Numbered from the stretch's first letter, positions 20,386 through 32,551 are shown. The stretch: 64,000 nt of DNA from Perilla frutescens (GCA_026008535.1 BRKX01000018.1:22018088-22082087); one strand, 5' to 3'. Notes: generated from the letters alone by a model not told the origin. Made by a program: numbers and translations.

Positions 20386-20872
20386 TCCAGTTCGACTCAA
20401 GTTCTTGGCTAGCTTGTCAGCTTGACTGATTTATCTTAAGCTTTCCTGTTAGCTTGACTAATCATAAGCTGACTAACTTCAGTTCTGGCCTCTAGCTGAT
20501 TTATCTTGTTTACTTCAGTTTGGCCATCAGTTGGATACTTCCAGTCTTCAGTCTAAACTGATCTCTTATCAGTTCCCTCAGTCTTAGTTAACTATTTTCT
20601 CCCTCAGCTCAGCTGACTTAGCTGTCAGTTTGTTTTCGACTGATTTGATTTTTTTGACTCCTCAGTTGAGTTGACTTCTGACTGGATGACGTATCCTTCA
20701 GTTTGCAGACCATACTCCAAAATGGTTGACTTTGTCTTTACTTGAATTCTTTTTTGATGCTCTGGATTGATCAGCTTAGATCTACAACTTGAATTTTAGT
20801 CAGTTTTTCATAAATAATTTTGACATCTCATTAAAACCTAATTTAGGGGTTCCTTGATAATTTTTCCTAACA

Positions 20873-20877
20873 ATCAG
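20873..20877. repeat. Target-site duplication ATCAG, right copy
   Basis: It follows the TAACA end of the copia 5' LTR and pairs with 2403-2407. Confidence 0.93.
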
Positions 20878-21118
20878 CATCACCAGTGAGCTGGAAAATT
20901 GTACATGCGATGCGCTGGGAGTCAGTACACACCATGTATACGAATGTGCGTTCCATCTTTCGTAGCCATTCTTCAGCCTCAGTCGGTTCACCTTGACCAT
21001 TAAAGGTCGGAGGTTGGTATGTTTGAAACTGAGCGATAACACGTGCCGTATCTTCTTGTGGAAGATTTTGAGCCTGATTATTTTGACGTCTTGGCGGCAT
21101 CCTATACACGTATTTCAT
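20878..21118 (-). pseudogene. Gypsy-1 gag, N-terminal part
   Basis: An open minus-strand frame with a likely start at MPPRRQN (21100). It contains YQPPTFNGQGEPTEAEEWL and RIACTIFQLTGDAD, typical of plant chromovirus gag (WL..ME..F, then the LTG.A motif). It is cut by the copia insertion and resumes at 2402 in the same reading register when one ATCAG copy is removed. Confidence 0.9.
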
Positions 21119-21627
21119 ACGGTAGATACTTTGATCGTTAAATACTCTTATAAGATTCTAAGGTAACCATACAGCGTACTTAAATTCATATACATTATAA
21201 AATTCCAGTGAGCTAAAGAAGCTCTAAAGTCAAACTAGGTACTTATGTTCAGTGCATCTATGTTCAAATCCCAGCTAAGTTCTTGTCTAAAACTAGCTCA
21301 GATGATGTTTATGCATCAAATGGATTTGACATGAAAACACTAATAACCATGCTTTGTAAAACATAACTTTCACAATGCTTAAATCATACTTTCCACCATG
21401 CTTTAAATCACACATTGAGATCACTTGCATTTGTATACCATACATACAATCATATACATATAATTTTCATAAGAGCACTAAAGAAATTCAAAACATGAAC
21501 TTTAGTACCTTCCCCGAGTAAGCCTGGCGAGACGATAGTTGCTGGGTTATGGGTAACCATTTCAATAACATAGTGCTCAAAATATTTCACTTTTGAAAAC
21601 ATCACAATCCTACAATCTCGTAGACCT

Positions 21628-21640
21628 GGCTCTGATACCA
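21628..21640 (-). other. Gypsy-1 primer-binding site (tRNA-iMet)
   Basis: The coding strand reads TTACA (LTR end), GG, then TGGTATCAGAGCC, complementary to initiator methionine tRNA. It fixes the inner LTR boundary at 21643. Confidence 0.92.
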
Positions 21641-23103
21641 CCTGTAACGCCCCAGTCCCAGTAGGACCAAAACGTCACCAAAAGACGTACGTACGTGCTT
21701 ACATAATAAATAATTTTCAAAAATAATAATTTAACTTTATAAATAATTTGTAAATGGGCAGCACCTCAACTTAAAAATGTTCAAACCACGCACTATGACC
21801 TGTCAATAAACAATATACATAACCAATCAGGCCATACATTTAAAAACACCACGGCCAACCCTTATATACATTCAAAATATTTGTATATACAATCAAAAAT
21901 TGACCATTAGGGTCAACAACTTTCAAACATTTAATATTTAACATATAAACATAAGTTTAAAGATGATTTTAAGCAAAAACCACATGAGGGTCAACCATCA
22001 AAACCCAATCCAGCAACACGTCATCAACCAGCTCAATCTCCAGGACCTGAAAACATTTGAAAATATTTGGGTTGAGTGCCAGAAAACACTCAGTGGCATT
22101 ATTATTCGTCCAAGACATACTTTTATGCTTTGAAATCAATCATAAACATACTTTATAACATAGTTTACTCTTCTTCATTGGATGAGAGACCCAATGTGAT
22201 TACATGATACTTTACGGTTACTTATCTAGACATTTAGTCACAAAGTAAACCCTCTTGCTTGTAAGTCGGAATTCCTCTATGCATGAAGTCTCAACACATC
22301 CAATCATTGCGTAAACAATGTTATTAAAACATTTAACATACTTTTCATGGACGAATTTAAAACATAGTTGTGAGTTATAGAAAAATCCACCTGGATGATC
22401 TCAAAGTGTAGTGAAATTTTTATGCGATGCTACTATGCTTCTCGATCGTCTCGACCTATAAAATTGAAATTCTAACTTAGAAATCTCAAATACGTCATTA
22501 AGGTAATATTAACCTAGGTCCTAAATAACTTGATTAAAAATTTCCTATGCTTTGGGATCATTTGGGATTGAGATAGAGTCAAATGGGCGAACAATACACA
22601 TTTGACGGATTGAATCAAGTTAATGATTCTATTTGAGAATTTATCAAACTTACGGAACCAAATTGAGTGGATAAAGATGAATTGAACTCAATTCAATAAC
22701 TAAGAAGCTCTATTTAACACTTAAGAGTGAATTATAATATTTAAAATTTCATTGCAAAACGTAACATTTGGAAATTATATAACTTAATTGCATTTTATAA
22801 CAACCTTAATTTAATTTTTCATGAAGTTAAACTAACATTAAGGGAGAATAAATAAGTGTGGAACCGATGAAGATAACACTTAAACAAGAAATTTAGGATA
22901 ACATATAGATATTATAAAATTTAAACTGTCGAATGATCATAAGTTAAATCGAAAGTCAAACTTTCGTGATGAGGAACTCACCCCAGCTCTTGCCTCTCTT
23001 TTTCGTTTTTTTTTTCTCTTTTGATTCTTCTTTCCTTTTCCTTTTTTTTTTCTTGTTTGCTGCTTTTTTTTTCCTCTTTTGATTAACATAGCCGAAACCC
23101 CTC

Positions 23104-23124
23104 TATTATATATATATATACACA
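23104..23124 (-). promoter_or_regulatory. Probable TATA region of the gypsy-1 LTR
   Basis: An alternating TA run (TATATATATATA with an adjoining TATAATAGAGGGG on the coding strand) lies inside the LTR, about 760 bp from the outer end, followed by a purine-rich stretch. The position fits a U3 promoter; no transcript evidence is available. Confidence 0.45.
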
Positions 23125-23879
23125 CCCCTACACGTATACCTAGACATACTAACCTATATATGACTAAGCTAACCTATATATCAATTGACAAGCACACGTA
23201 GTGCTATACCCACAAATCAATTCCACATGGCCACTTTAATTATTATTATTATTTTATTTTCTTTTTTTTTTCTTTTTAGTCTCTTAATTCTATTCATCCT
23301 TACATTTATATATATAACCACACCTATACTATACTTTATCTTTATCCATACATTTATATATACATAGACACATGCACTACTAGGTACACTTGGTCAATTA
23401 AGAAATCTTCTACATTACTAAATTTTATTGGTGGATAATTTTTGAATGATAATTTCTTATTTCAATTATCCTCCAAATGAAAAGGCCTACTAATAGTATA
23501 TTAATTAAGGTATTGTTAAATGTGAGCTTGAGTAAATGAGCTGCAAATGAGTCGATATTGGGCAGGAAGTGGATTGATTACTTGGGCTTGAATTTATAAT
23601 AGTGGTCATGGTAGAATAAATTTGCCGCAAATTATTACATGACATAAATTTCATTTGAAACTCAAATGAAGTCCAATTTAGACGATCTTGATATCAAAAT
23701 GATCCCAATAACGTCTACTTTTATAATATAAATTCTAATTTTTATCTTAGATGCTCAACTAAGATCGAGACTTTTCTTAGTCTTATTGTGCCTCTAGGCC
23801 CATAATTAACTAGCCACAATGATTTGGGTTCTAATTTCATGAAATTTCTAGCTATAAAATAATACTATATTTTTCCGGG

Positions 23880-23884
23880 GTGTT
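23880..23884. repeat. Target-site duplication GTGTT, left copy
   Basis: GTGTT precedes the Athila 5' LTR at 23885, and an identical GTGTT follows the 3' LTR at 37558-37562. Together they rebuild the gypsy-1 LTR end. Confidence 0.93.
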
Positions 23885-25168
23885 TGATGAGTGCATAAAT
23901 TTACACTCATTTGCACTCATTTTGAGTGCATTTTGCACTTGGTTATCAAGTATATATGTTGTAAATACTGTTAATATTGTTTAAATCTTTTGTTTGGTAT
24001 AATGTGACCAATTTAGGGAGTTTTTGGGGAAAACAAATGCTAAAAGAAGTCAGGTTGTCAGTTGATCGATCAACGCTTGCACAAAGACGAGAAAAGACAA
24101 GGAAAACTTGAAAAAGCCAAAACGCGACCCTGAAGCGCGAGCACTTCAAGGTCGCGCCACAGCTGCCCTACAGAGTGACCCCAAAACACGACCCGTTTGG
24201 TCGCGCTTCGACAGCTTCAGAGACGGTGTTTTCTCCAGCTGGAACGCGATGGCAAAGCGCGAGCACCTGGGGTCACGCTTCAAAAGTAAACGGAAGCGCG
24301 ACCCAGAAACGCGACTACTTCAGGTCGCGCTTCCAAGGCAGAAACAAGCGCGACGGAAAAGCGCGACTCCTTCGGTCGCTCTGTACAAGCTTCAGAGAGC
24401 TGTTTTTCTTCAGTCCAAACCCGACCCCAAAACGCGATCACCTTGGGTCGCTTTTCGCCTTGACGGATTTCAAAACTTGACTTTTGGCACTCCATTATTG
24501 GTCCATTACTTATGTATACATTTGGGGATTTTCGAAAGAGAACATAATTGACCCTAGAATGAAAAACACACAAGAGATACATCAAGAAAGGGGATTTTTG
24601 AAGATCAAGAAGAAGATTGAAGATTCAACCACCCATTTGAGCATCCAAGCCATAGGATCGAAGAAGGAATACTCTACATTGGGTTTTATCACTTCTTCTC
24701 TCTTCTTTGACTTGTATTTAGAATGGGTTATTGTTCTTCTTCTTGTAATCTTGATTTTACTTTGAATATGGTTGGCTAGAGCCTTAGGGCTCTAGGATGT
24801 GGTGAAACAATGTGAATATTGATCCTAGAGTTTCGCTTTATTTATCATCTTCAAAGCTTCATTTGTTTGGTATTGACTCTTGAGTGAAAAATATATTGAT
24901 AATTATATGTGTTTACATGTTATGTCTTTGGTTCTTGTTTGACATTTTAATATAGTTAAAACACACCACCTCCTTATTGTTAGTCTAGATATTTCGCTCT
25001 TCTACCGTCGTGGTAATTGAATCGTCTAATTTCTATTTTATTTCCCTGTGGATCGACCTCGTATCATCATATCTACAATCACATGCTTGTACACTTATAG
25101 GCATTGACACGAGTTATAAATATTGAAACACATCACAGTAGGTTTGAAGGTAAACTGAACTTCTGTCA
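23885..25168 (+). repeat. Athila-1 5' LTR with a 395-bp internal deletion
   Basis: 1284 bp against 1679 bp for the 3' LTR. Sequence corresponding to about 36815-37209 is missing at about 24824. Outside the gap the copies are close. The 5' part holds a CpG-rich hairpin array (24116-24460). Confidence 0.93.
24116..24460. repeat. CGCGAC/GTCGCG hairpin array, 5' LTR
   Basis: Five to six modules pair AAGCGCGAC or AACGCGAC arms with GGTCGCGCTT arms 10-25 bp away, for example around 24292-24337. The array is strikingly CpG-rich inside an AT-rich element. Overlapping frames on both strands (24108-24551, 24175-24480, 24280-24585) follow from stop-poor GC sequence and are not believed to be genes. Confidence 0.85.
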
Positions 25169-25174
25169 AGTTTT

Positions 25175-25192
25175 TGGCGTCGTTGCCGGGGA
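25175..25192 (+). other. Athila-1 primer-binding site (tRNA-Asp)
   Basis: TGGCGTCGTTGCCGGGGA lies six bases after the LTR end. It complements the 3' end of plant tRNA-Asp with a single transition (GCGTCG for GCGCCG), the known primer of Athila elements. Confidence 0.9.
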
Positions 25193-25315
25193 AATGGAAT
25201 TAATTTGATAAATGCAATATTGTGATAACGATTGAGTGGAATACTTTAGACATTTTTACTTGGTTTATTGTAAAGAATTATTTTTGATTTGTTTGTCCTT
25301 TTTGATAGGAAGTGT

Positions 25316-27151
25316 ATGCACACTCGTTCTCAAGGAGAAACACCTATTTCATTAGACTTAGAGATTGAAGCAACGGTTCACCACAACAACGCACGTAGAC
25401 AGAGAAGGATGGTTGATCTACCTCCACCGGTTCAAGACCCAATGATTGCCCAAATGCAAAGGCAATTAGAGATGATGCAAGAGCAATTGAGAGCCCAAGA
25501 GGAAGCTCACAATAGAAATGTGGAGGCACCAATCCGGAATCCTTTTCAACCTGTTGTTGATCAAGGGGTGGCCAATGGACCACCCATTCAAGCCAACAAC
25601 TTCGAGTTTAAGACCTCTCTCATACTAATGATCCAACAGAACCAATTCCGAGGGACGCCAATGGAGGATCCCCATGAGCATATCCGTAAATTTCTCAATG
25701 TTAGTGGGATAATGAAGATGAATGGAGTCCCGGATGATGCAATCCGCATCTGACTCTTTCCATTCTCATTGATCGACAAGGCGGAAACATGGTGGTTAAG
25801 CCATGCTCAAGGAACATTTCGAACTTGGGATCAATTGGTGACAAAGTTCCTACACAAGTTTTTCCCACCCGGAAAAACCCTCAAATTGAAAAGAGAGATC
25901 ACCGTGTTCAAACAATGGGATGAAGAAATCTTATATGAGGCGTGAGAGCATTTTAGGGAGATGCTAAGAAAGTGCCCCGGACATGGTTTTGCAACCGATC
26001 ATCAAGTATGCATTTTCTATGGAGGAAGCAAAGACGAGGTTAGAACATTCATGGATGCGGTCGCGGGTGGATCATTATTGGCAAGAGGGCTGGAAGAAGC
26101 CTTGAGAATCATTGAAGAAATGCCCTCAAATTCCTTTCAATGGCCGGCCACAAGAGAGGGAGTCCAAAGTTTAAAGAAAGTGGCTTCTGCTTCAAGTTCG
26201 GATGCACTCGAGCTTGTGGCAGCTCAAATGGCAACCTTGAATTAAAAAATTGAGGCCTTTACAAATCCAAAGGCCGAGACATCTCAAAGCCAATTTGAGG
26301 ATGTAAACTATCTGAACTAACAAGGAGGCTTCTCAAATCAGCCAAGGCAATTCAATCAGGGGTACAAACCTCAATACGAAGGTCAATATGGAGGAAATTC
26401 GGGTTATCAAAATAAAGCTCAACACCCGAATTTCTCCTATGGTAATCCGAACAATACTATCCAACCACCTCCAGGTTTCTCAGTCACGAATGGTGTAATT
26501 GACGAGGAGAAGAAGCCCAAGATGGATGAACTCCTAATGGCATTCATGGGGAAGACGGAGAGTTACATGAAAGACTCTCAAGCACGAATTGGGAAGTTAG
26601 AGAATACCGTCGGAGCAATTGGCAACCAAGTTAACACTTTGGAGAAGCAAATGGGATAATTTGCAACTATCTTGGGAAGTCAACATCAACAAGGCAAGTT
26701 CCCAAGTAATACCACTGTGAATCCGAAAGATCAATGCAAGGCAATTACCTTGAGGAGTGGAACCGCTTATGATGGCCCCGAGATGCCGGTTGATGAGGAA
26801 AGCAGAGGAAAGGTTGTTGAGCAACCAAGTGAGAGGAAGACAGAGGAGGGATCAAGTCATGAGGACTTGAGTCCCGCATTAAAGAAAAATGATGCCCTTG
26901 AAAAAGGGAAAGAGAAAGAAGAACCAAAAAGGGTGATGCCAGAAGAATACAAAGTGCCCATACCCTACCCACAAAGACTCCAAAAGGTGAAGAGTGACGA
27001 GCAATTCTCTCGATTCCTCGACATCTTTAGGAAGGTACAGATCAACATCCCTCTTATTGAAGCACTTCAACAAATGCCAAATTATGCAAAATTTTTGAAA
27101 GATGCGATTTCCAAAAAGAGGAGATGGGGGAGTATGAGACGGTTAATTTGA
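25316..27151 (+). pseudogene. Athila-1 gag
   Basis: The start is taken at MHTRSQGETP (25316). Gag lies in one frame throughout and is interrupted by stops at 25751-25753 (probably CGA to TGA), in the EA-stop-EHF segment near 25943, at 26243-26245, near 26318 and near 26657, ending at 27151. Landmarks are a Gln/Glu coiled segment (QMQRQLEMMQEQLRAQEEA), WWLSHAQGTF, FFPPGKTLKLKREI, an N/G/Q-rich region, then the lysine/glutamate-rich linker and VPIPYPQRLQK leading into protease. Athila gag lacks an obvious CCHC knuckle here. Confidence 0.9.
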
Positions 27152-27472
27152 CCGAGAATTGTAGTGCTTTATTGCAAAGAAAGTTGCCCACAAAGATGAA
27201 AGATCCGGGAAGCTTCAATATCTCGGTTACTATCAATTTGATGTGATCTTGGGGCAAGTATCAATTTGATGCCCCTCTCATTCTTTAAAAAGTTGAAAAT
27301 GGGAGAGATCAAGCCTACCACCATTTGTCTCCAAATGGCCGACCGCACTTTGACATACCCAAAGGGTGTGGTGGAAGATGTGCTAGTGAAGGTCAACAAC
27401 TTCATTTTTCCGGTGGACTTTGTGGTTCTTGATATGGAAGAAGAGAAGGAAGTTCCCTTCATCTTAGGGTGA
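27152..27472 (+). pseudogene. Athila-1 protease
   Basis: The active-site motif reads CDLGASINLMPLS (27242-27280), the Athila form with DLGA in place of DTGA. It is followed by QMADRTLTYPKGVVEDVLVK and FPVDFVVLDMEEEKEVPFILG, the retropepsin flap and C-terminal strand. A TGA at 27239-27241 immediately precedes it and sequence appears missing from the strand before the active site. A second stop closes the segment at 27470-27472. The frame is shared with gag and RT. Confidence 0.85.
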
Positions 27473-27478
27473 CCGTTT

Positions 27479-29649
27479 TTGTACACGGGTAAGGCCTTGA
27501 TAGATGTGGTGAAGGGAGAACTTACCTTGAGAGTGAATGAGGAGAGAATCACATTTTCCCTCCAAAAAGCGATGCAACATCCCGAAGAAGAGGCAAAGAA
27601 TATCGAGGAGTACAAAGTGCTCCAAATGGTGGATGAGTGCATAAAGAAGGAAGAGTTGAGGAGCCCAAAAGATCCTCTTGAGATTTTCATTTCTAACTCA
27701 ATCTTTAATTCTTTATTCAATGATGATTTTGGTCTATGTGATTCCGTTTCTATGATGAATTCATTTCAGGAATCCTACTTGAGGAAGCCAAAGTTCTTGC
27801 CATTAAGAGACGAGGACCAAACATCAAAGGAAGAGGACAAGTTGAAAGCAAAAGAAGAAATGGAATTGAAACCCCTACCTACACATTTGAGGTATGCTTA
27901 CCTTGATGAAGCCAAGCAAAAACCGGTAATAGTCTCTTCCCTCTTATCCGATGAACAATGCGATAAATTGTTAAGGGTGTTGAGAAAATATCAAAGCACA
28001 ATAGGATGGTCAATCTCCGACCTTAAAGGCATTAACTCTTCGATATGCATGCATAAAATCTTGTTTGAGAAAGATTATAAACCTAAGGTGCAAAATCAAA
28101 GAAGACTCAACCCTATTATGCAAGAAGTTGTTAGGAAAGAGGTTCTAAAATTGCTAGATGCCGGTATCATATTTGCTATTTCAGATAGTGAGTGGGTTAG
28201 TCCGACTCAAGTAGTTGCTGAAAAGGGGGGGATGACTATTGTTTAGAATGATAATAAAGAAACAATTGCTACAAGAGTAGTAACGGGGTGGAGAATGTGT
28301 ATAGATTATAGGACGTTGAATGCATATACTAGGAAAGATCATTTTCCATTACCTTTCATTGATCAAATGCTAGATAGGTTGGCGGGTCACGAATTTTATT
28401 ATTTCCTTGATGGGTATTCCGGGTACAATCAAATCATGATTGCTCCCGAAGACCAAGAAAAGACCGCCTTTACTTGTCCATATGGCATTTTTGCGTATAG
28501 ATGGATGTCGTTTGGGTTGTGTAATGCACCCGCCACCTTTCAAAGGTGTATGATGTCCATTTTTCATGGATTAATTGAGAATATAATGGAGGTGTTCATG
28601 GATGATTTTTCCGTCTTTGGTGATTTTTTCGATTTATGCCTTGATAATCTAACACAAGTCTTGCAGAGGTGTGAAGACACCAATCTTGTGCTCAATTGGG
28701 AAAAATACCACTTTATGGTAAGAGATGGCATTGTTCTTGGACACAAAGTGTCGGGTGAAGGTCTAGAGGTGGACCGGGCCAAGATATTGGCCATTGAAAA
28801 ATTGCCCCCTCCAACAAATGAAAAGGGAGTTAGAAGCTTCTTGGGACACGCCGAGTTCTATAGGCGCTTTATAAAAGATTTTTCCAAAGTTTCTAAACCT
28901 CTTTGTCGTTTACTTGAAAAAGTCGTTGAATTTGACTTTGATGCTAATTGTTTGCAAGCTTTTGAAACATTGAAGAAGGCCCTAATCACGGCACCCGTGC
29001 TTATCTCACCCGATTGGAGTGGGCCTTTTGAAGTGATGTGTGATGCAAGCAAGATAGTGGTAGGAGCCGCTCTTGACTAAAAGAATGATAAACTCTTCCG
29101 AGTCATCTACTATGGGAGTAGGACTTTGGATCCCGCTCAAGTCAACTACACCACCACAGAAAGGGAACTCTTGGCGGTCGTCTATGCATTCGACAAGTTT
29201 AGGCCCTATCTCATTGGGGCCCGAACAATAGTGCACACCGACCACGCTGCTTTGAGGCATCTTTTTGCCAAAAAGGATGTGAAGCCAAGGCTTATTCGAT
29301 GGATCCTCTTACTCCAAGAGTTCGATGTGGAAATAAAAGATAGAAAAGGATGCGAGAACGTGGTGGCGGATCACTTGTCCCGGTTAGAGCACGTGAAAGG
29401 AGAAGAAGGAAATACATGGCCAATCAATGAAAGCTTTCCCGATGAGAGGATCATGTCGGCATCAATAAAAGTTCCGTGGTTTGCAGATATTGTCAATTAC
29501 CTAGTTGCCAAAGTAAAACCCGTGGAGATGGAGAGCTATCAAAGGAAAAAGTTCTTCCATGATCTCAAATTCTATATATGGGAGGAGCCTTATCTTTTCA
29601 AGAGATGTGCTGATTCCATCCTCAGAGATGTGTTCCGGAGGAAGAATGG
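27479..29649 (+). pseudogene. Athila-1 reverse transcriptase and RNase H
   Basis: RT landmarks: KLLDAGIIFAISDSEWVSP, CIDYRTLNAYTRKDHFPLPF, YSGYNQIMI, FGLCNAPATFQRCM and catalytic FMDDFSVFG (28595-28606). Then VRSFLGHAEFYRRFIKDFSK and the RNase H core FEVMCDASKIVVGAAL, TERELLAVVYAFDKFRPYL and HTDHAALRHLFAKKD. Stops occur at 28244-28246, between this and 28295, and at 29078-29080. The frame matches gag. Both RT aspartates and the RNase H catalytic residues visible here are retained, so the breaks are nonsense changes outside the catalytic motifs. Confidence 0.93.
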
Positions 29650-30748
29650 ATGGAGATAATGAAGGCATGTCATGATTCACCTTGTGGAGGCCATTTTGCT
29701 TCCAATAGAACTGCTAGGAAAATTCTACAAAGCGGGTTCTATTGGCCCTCCATTTTTAAAAATTGTGAAGAGTATGTGAAGACATGTGAGCGATGCCAAA
29801 AGATGGGATCTATTTCAAAGAGGGATGAGATACCGATGAGTGCAATTGTAGAAGTGGAATTGTTTGATGTATGGGGGATTGATTTCATGGGACCATTTGT
29901 GGTGTCCGATGGAAATCTCTACATACTTTTGGCGGTTGACTATCTCTCATGGTGGATCGAAGCAATCCCAACTATGATTCGAAGATTGTGCTTAAGTTTT
30001 TTCAAAGGAATATTTTGACAAGATTTGGGGCACCAAGAGCCTTAATTAGTGACGGGGGCACTCACTTTTGCAATAAGTGGATGACGAGCCTCCTAGCACG
30101 ACATGGAGTGAAGCACAAAGTGACGACTCCCTACCACCCACAAGCAAATGGGCAAGCTGAGCTTGCAAATAGAGAGGTCAAAAAGTCCTCCAAAAGGTAG
30201 TGAAGAGGAACGGGAAAGATTGGGCAAGCCATCTCGATAAGGCACTTTGGGCCTATCGAATGGCCTACAAGACTCCATTGGGAATGTCTCCCTATCAAAT
30301 GGTATTTGGGAAGTCTTGTCACCTTCCACTCGAGCTCACTCACAAAGCATATTGGGCGACCAAGAAGCTCAATCTCGAATTTGAGATGTCGGGAAAAGAA
30401 AGAATTTTCCGTTTGAATGAAATTGATGAATTTAGGCTCGAGGCCTTCGAAAATTCTTCTATTTACAAGATAAGGACCAAACTTTATCATGACAAGTTCT
30501 TAAGAAAGAAAGAACTTTCACCCGGTCATGCCGTGTTGCTTTTCAACTCGAGGTTGAGGTTGTTTCCCGGGAAGCTCAAAACAAAATGGGGAGGTCCATA
30601 CTTCATCTCAAAGATCTTTGAAAATGGAGCGGTGGAGTTGCAAGCCAAAGATGGGAGCTTATTCGCTGTAAATGGGCAATGTGTGAAGAAATTCTACAAT
30701 GCGGAGGAGCAAGCCGGAGTGTTTGTCCTCCATTTGAAAAATCTTTGA
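29650..30748 (+). pseudogene. Athila-1 integrase, frameshifted
   Basis: The HHCC zinc domain (HDSPCGGHF...CERCQKMG) and first catalytic Asp (WGIDFMGPF) are in frame 1. The second Asp (ISDGGTHF) and Glu (GQAELANREVKK) are in frame 3 (29949-30200). The C-terminal domain (DKALWAYRMAYKTPLGMSP, GKSCHLPLELTHKAYWA, KTKWGGPYFI) is back in frame 2 (30200-30748). Two indels at about 29945-30000 and 30190 explain this. All three DDE residues can still be seen. The stop at 30746-30748 is the natural end. Confidence 0.92.
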
Positions 30749-30791
30749 AGAACCGTATCCCGTCGAGCTCACGACGTTAAATTAAGCGCTA

Positions 30792-30809
30792 ATTGGGAGG
30801 CAACCCAAT
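30792..30809 (+). other. Conserved hairpin just 3' of the Athila pol stop
   Basis: A perfect six-base stem ATTGGG/CCCAAT with loop AGGCAA, preceded by AAGCGCTA. The same arrangement occurs in the second Athila element (62501-62516, minus: GCGCTACTGGGAGGCAGCC). Conservation between two diverged elements suggests an RNA structure used by the family. Confidence 0.7.
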
Positions 30810-31029
30810 GGTTTAAGTTTTGTTGATTTAAATTTCTTTTATTATACAGTTTTTATGATTTTTGTCTAAATAAAATTAAGTGTTTTAACAGTGCATCTTT
30901 TGGAGGAATTGAAGATAGTTATGTGTTGTTTTGTAGGAGTAGTGCTGCTATAGGAAAAGGTATAAAGATGGGATTGTATAGAGTGTTGAAAAGGAGCCCA
31001 AAACTGGGCTCGAACTTAAAGAATGGAAA

Positions 31030-31350
31030 AAGCGACCATCAAACGCGAGCAGCTTTGGTCGCGTTTTAAAAGGGTTAGAGCACGACCCGAAGCCCAACTA
31101 ACTGAAGTCGTGTTTCAAAAGCAAAGGAAAACGTGAGTGAAAAACGCGACTCATGTGTCGCGCTGTACAGGGCTTCAGAGACATGAATTTAAGAAGACGA
31201 AACGCGACCCAGAAGCGCGATCAACTGGAGTCGCGCTTCGTAGTGCTTCCAGTGCGCGACCGAAAAACGCGAGCAACCCAGCTCGCGCTTTTTTCTTCAG
31301 TGGAAACACGACTTCAAAGCGCGACCCGGCTCGCGTTTTGCCCAGTACAG
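31030..31350. repeat. CGCGAC/GTCGCG hairpin array, internal
   Basis: A third array of the LTR type lies between pol and ORF3, with arms such as AAACGCGACCCAGAAGCGCG and GAGTCGCGCTTC. It is diverged from the LTR arrays. The overlapping frames (31137-31526, 31153-31362, 31175-31396) are rejected as genes. Confidence 0.82.
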
Positions 31351-32532
31351 ACGGGTTTTTAACCCTTTTTCCTTCCATTTCACACACACACTTCAAATTT
31401 CACTCACACTCACTCTCACTCGAGCACACACAAAAACACATTCTCTCCATCAAGATTCAAGGTAACTCCCTCAATTATTATATGTATCTACATACATTAC
31501 CCATACATGTTGATTTTATTGTTTAATTGTTGATATATGTGAAAAATTGGGGAATTAGCAAGATGTTATGCCCTAGGTCTCAAATAAACAAAAATCCCAG
31601 TGAATATGCTCACATTGTGTTTACATTGAAGAACAATGCAATTGATAGCATGGGTGAGTTGTGGGTTTGTGGAATTTTTGATAATTTGAAGAATTAGGCT
31701 TGGAATTTTGAAAAATTGTAAAAAGTGAGCATGAATGATAGAAATTATTTGATATTTCACATGCCATAGCCTTAATGGGGGAACCTTGGTCGAAATTTTG
31801 TTAGTTTTGCAACATTCTTGCATAGTATGCTTATGATGTTCCCCATTTGGATAAATTTTTACTATGATTATTTGGGGGAAATGAGGTTATACATTTTGAA
31901 ATATGCATGAATGTTGTTCTCACTTGAATATGGCTATACTTTTATTTTCCTTGAAATGTTGGTTATGCATAACTTTGGCACATTGTTGCTCTAGCCATGA
32001 AATTCAGAATTAATTGAACAAAGATAGAAAAATAAGAGATGTTACCAATGTTGTTGTTAACAACATGTTTTTGAGGGGGGCTTTATGTTTTTGACATTGT
32101 CATATGTGTTGGAAGCCTCTATTGTATTTTGAATATGCATTATAATGTTTTGAGCATGTTGTTATGGGCATTTGCGTTTGATTTTGTCACATATATTTAG
32201 AATCATGGCCTTGTCTCAATTATTATAAATGTTTTGATTTTGAAAAACAAGTTTTATCTTGGAATTGCTTGTGATATTGTCATATGATCGCATTAGGCCT
32301 ATTATTGTCGAGATAAAGATGTTGTTCATATTTGTTCTTTTGTGATGAGGATGTTGTTGGGAAAGATTGGCTATGCGTCTATAATTATGTTTCACAACAA
32401 AGTCTCTAATAGTTTAACAAAGATACACGGGGGATTGTGTTGGATTTTGTCATATGTCTAAAACCCCATTATCTTTGCTAAACTAACATGTAATTTTGCT
32501 CATTTATCCTAAACTTTGTTGGATTTTTTTAG
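31351..32532 (+). promoter_or_regulatory. Leader and possible intron of Athila-1 ORF3
   Basis: A CA/CT-rich stretch (about 31370-31450) resembling a 5' untranslated leader is followed by a donor-like CAAG-GTAACT (intron start 31462). An AT/T-rich stretch ends at TTTTTTTAG (32531-32532). ORF3 starts 19 bp later. The roughly 1070-bp gap has no credible coding frame. Splicing is a prediction from consensus sites. Confidence 0.45.
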
Positions 32533-32551
32533 GTACCAACCTCACCCCAAA

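Larger units (their letters stand above)
2408..20872 (-). mobile_element. Complete giant Ty1/copia element (about 18.5 kb) with extra 3' ORFs
   Basis: Boundaries are set by direct LTRs starting TGTTGGTCCCGG and ending TAACA, flanked by ATCAG on both sides. On the minus strand the order is 5' LTR, tRNA-iMet PBS (18181-18168), gag with zinc knuckle and coiled coil, protease, integrase, RT, RNase H (copia order), then about 8 kb of extra sequence with ORFs A, B and C, a polypurine tract and the 3' LTR. Subtracting the nested 884-bp insertion and its 5-bp duplication, both LTRs are exactly 1800 bp. Size and gag layout suggest a SIRE/Maximus-type lineage (inference). The polyprotein has several stops, frameshifts and a mutated RT active site, so this copy is not autonomous. 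Confidence 0.92.
18184..20872 (-). repeat. Copia 5' LTR, interrupted
   Basis: It shares termini and sequence with 2408-4207. Its 2689 bp equal 1800 bp of LTR plus an 884-bp insertion plus a 5-bp target duplication. It includes the same 44-bp minisatellite at about 20056-20385. Its outer end (TAACA) is followed by the ATCAG duplication and then gypsy-1 gag sequence. Confidence 0.93.
21643..23884 (-). repeat. Gypsy-1 5' LTR, main part
   Basis: It starts TGTAACGCCCCAGTCC in plus coordinates and is cut at 23884 by the Athila element. The last three bases of the LTR lie at 37563-37565, giving GGGGTGTTACA as the plus-strand end. The rebuilt length is about 2245 bp. A module reading CCACTGAGT...ACTCAACCC then TTTTCAGGT on the coding strand (about 22105-22040) recurs in other gypsy LTRs here. 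A TATA run lies at 23104-23124. The small frames in it are not supported as genes. Confidence 0.88.

Noticed and set aside
24108..24585. Overlapping open frames on both strands in the CpG-rich arrays (also at 31137-31526 and 36081-36489)
   Set aside because: They lie in tandem inverted modules that are stop-poor because of base composition, change between the LTR copies by frameshift, and show no domain.
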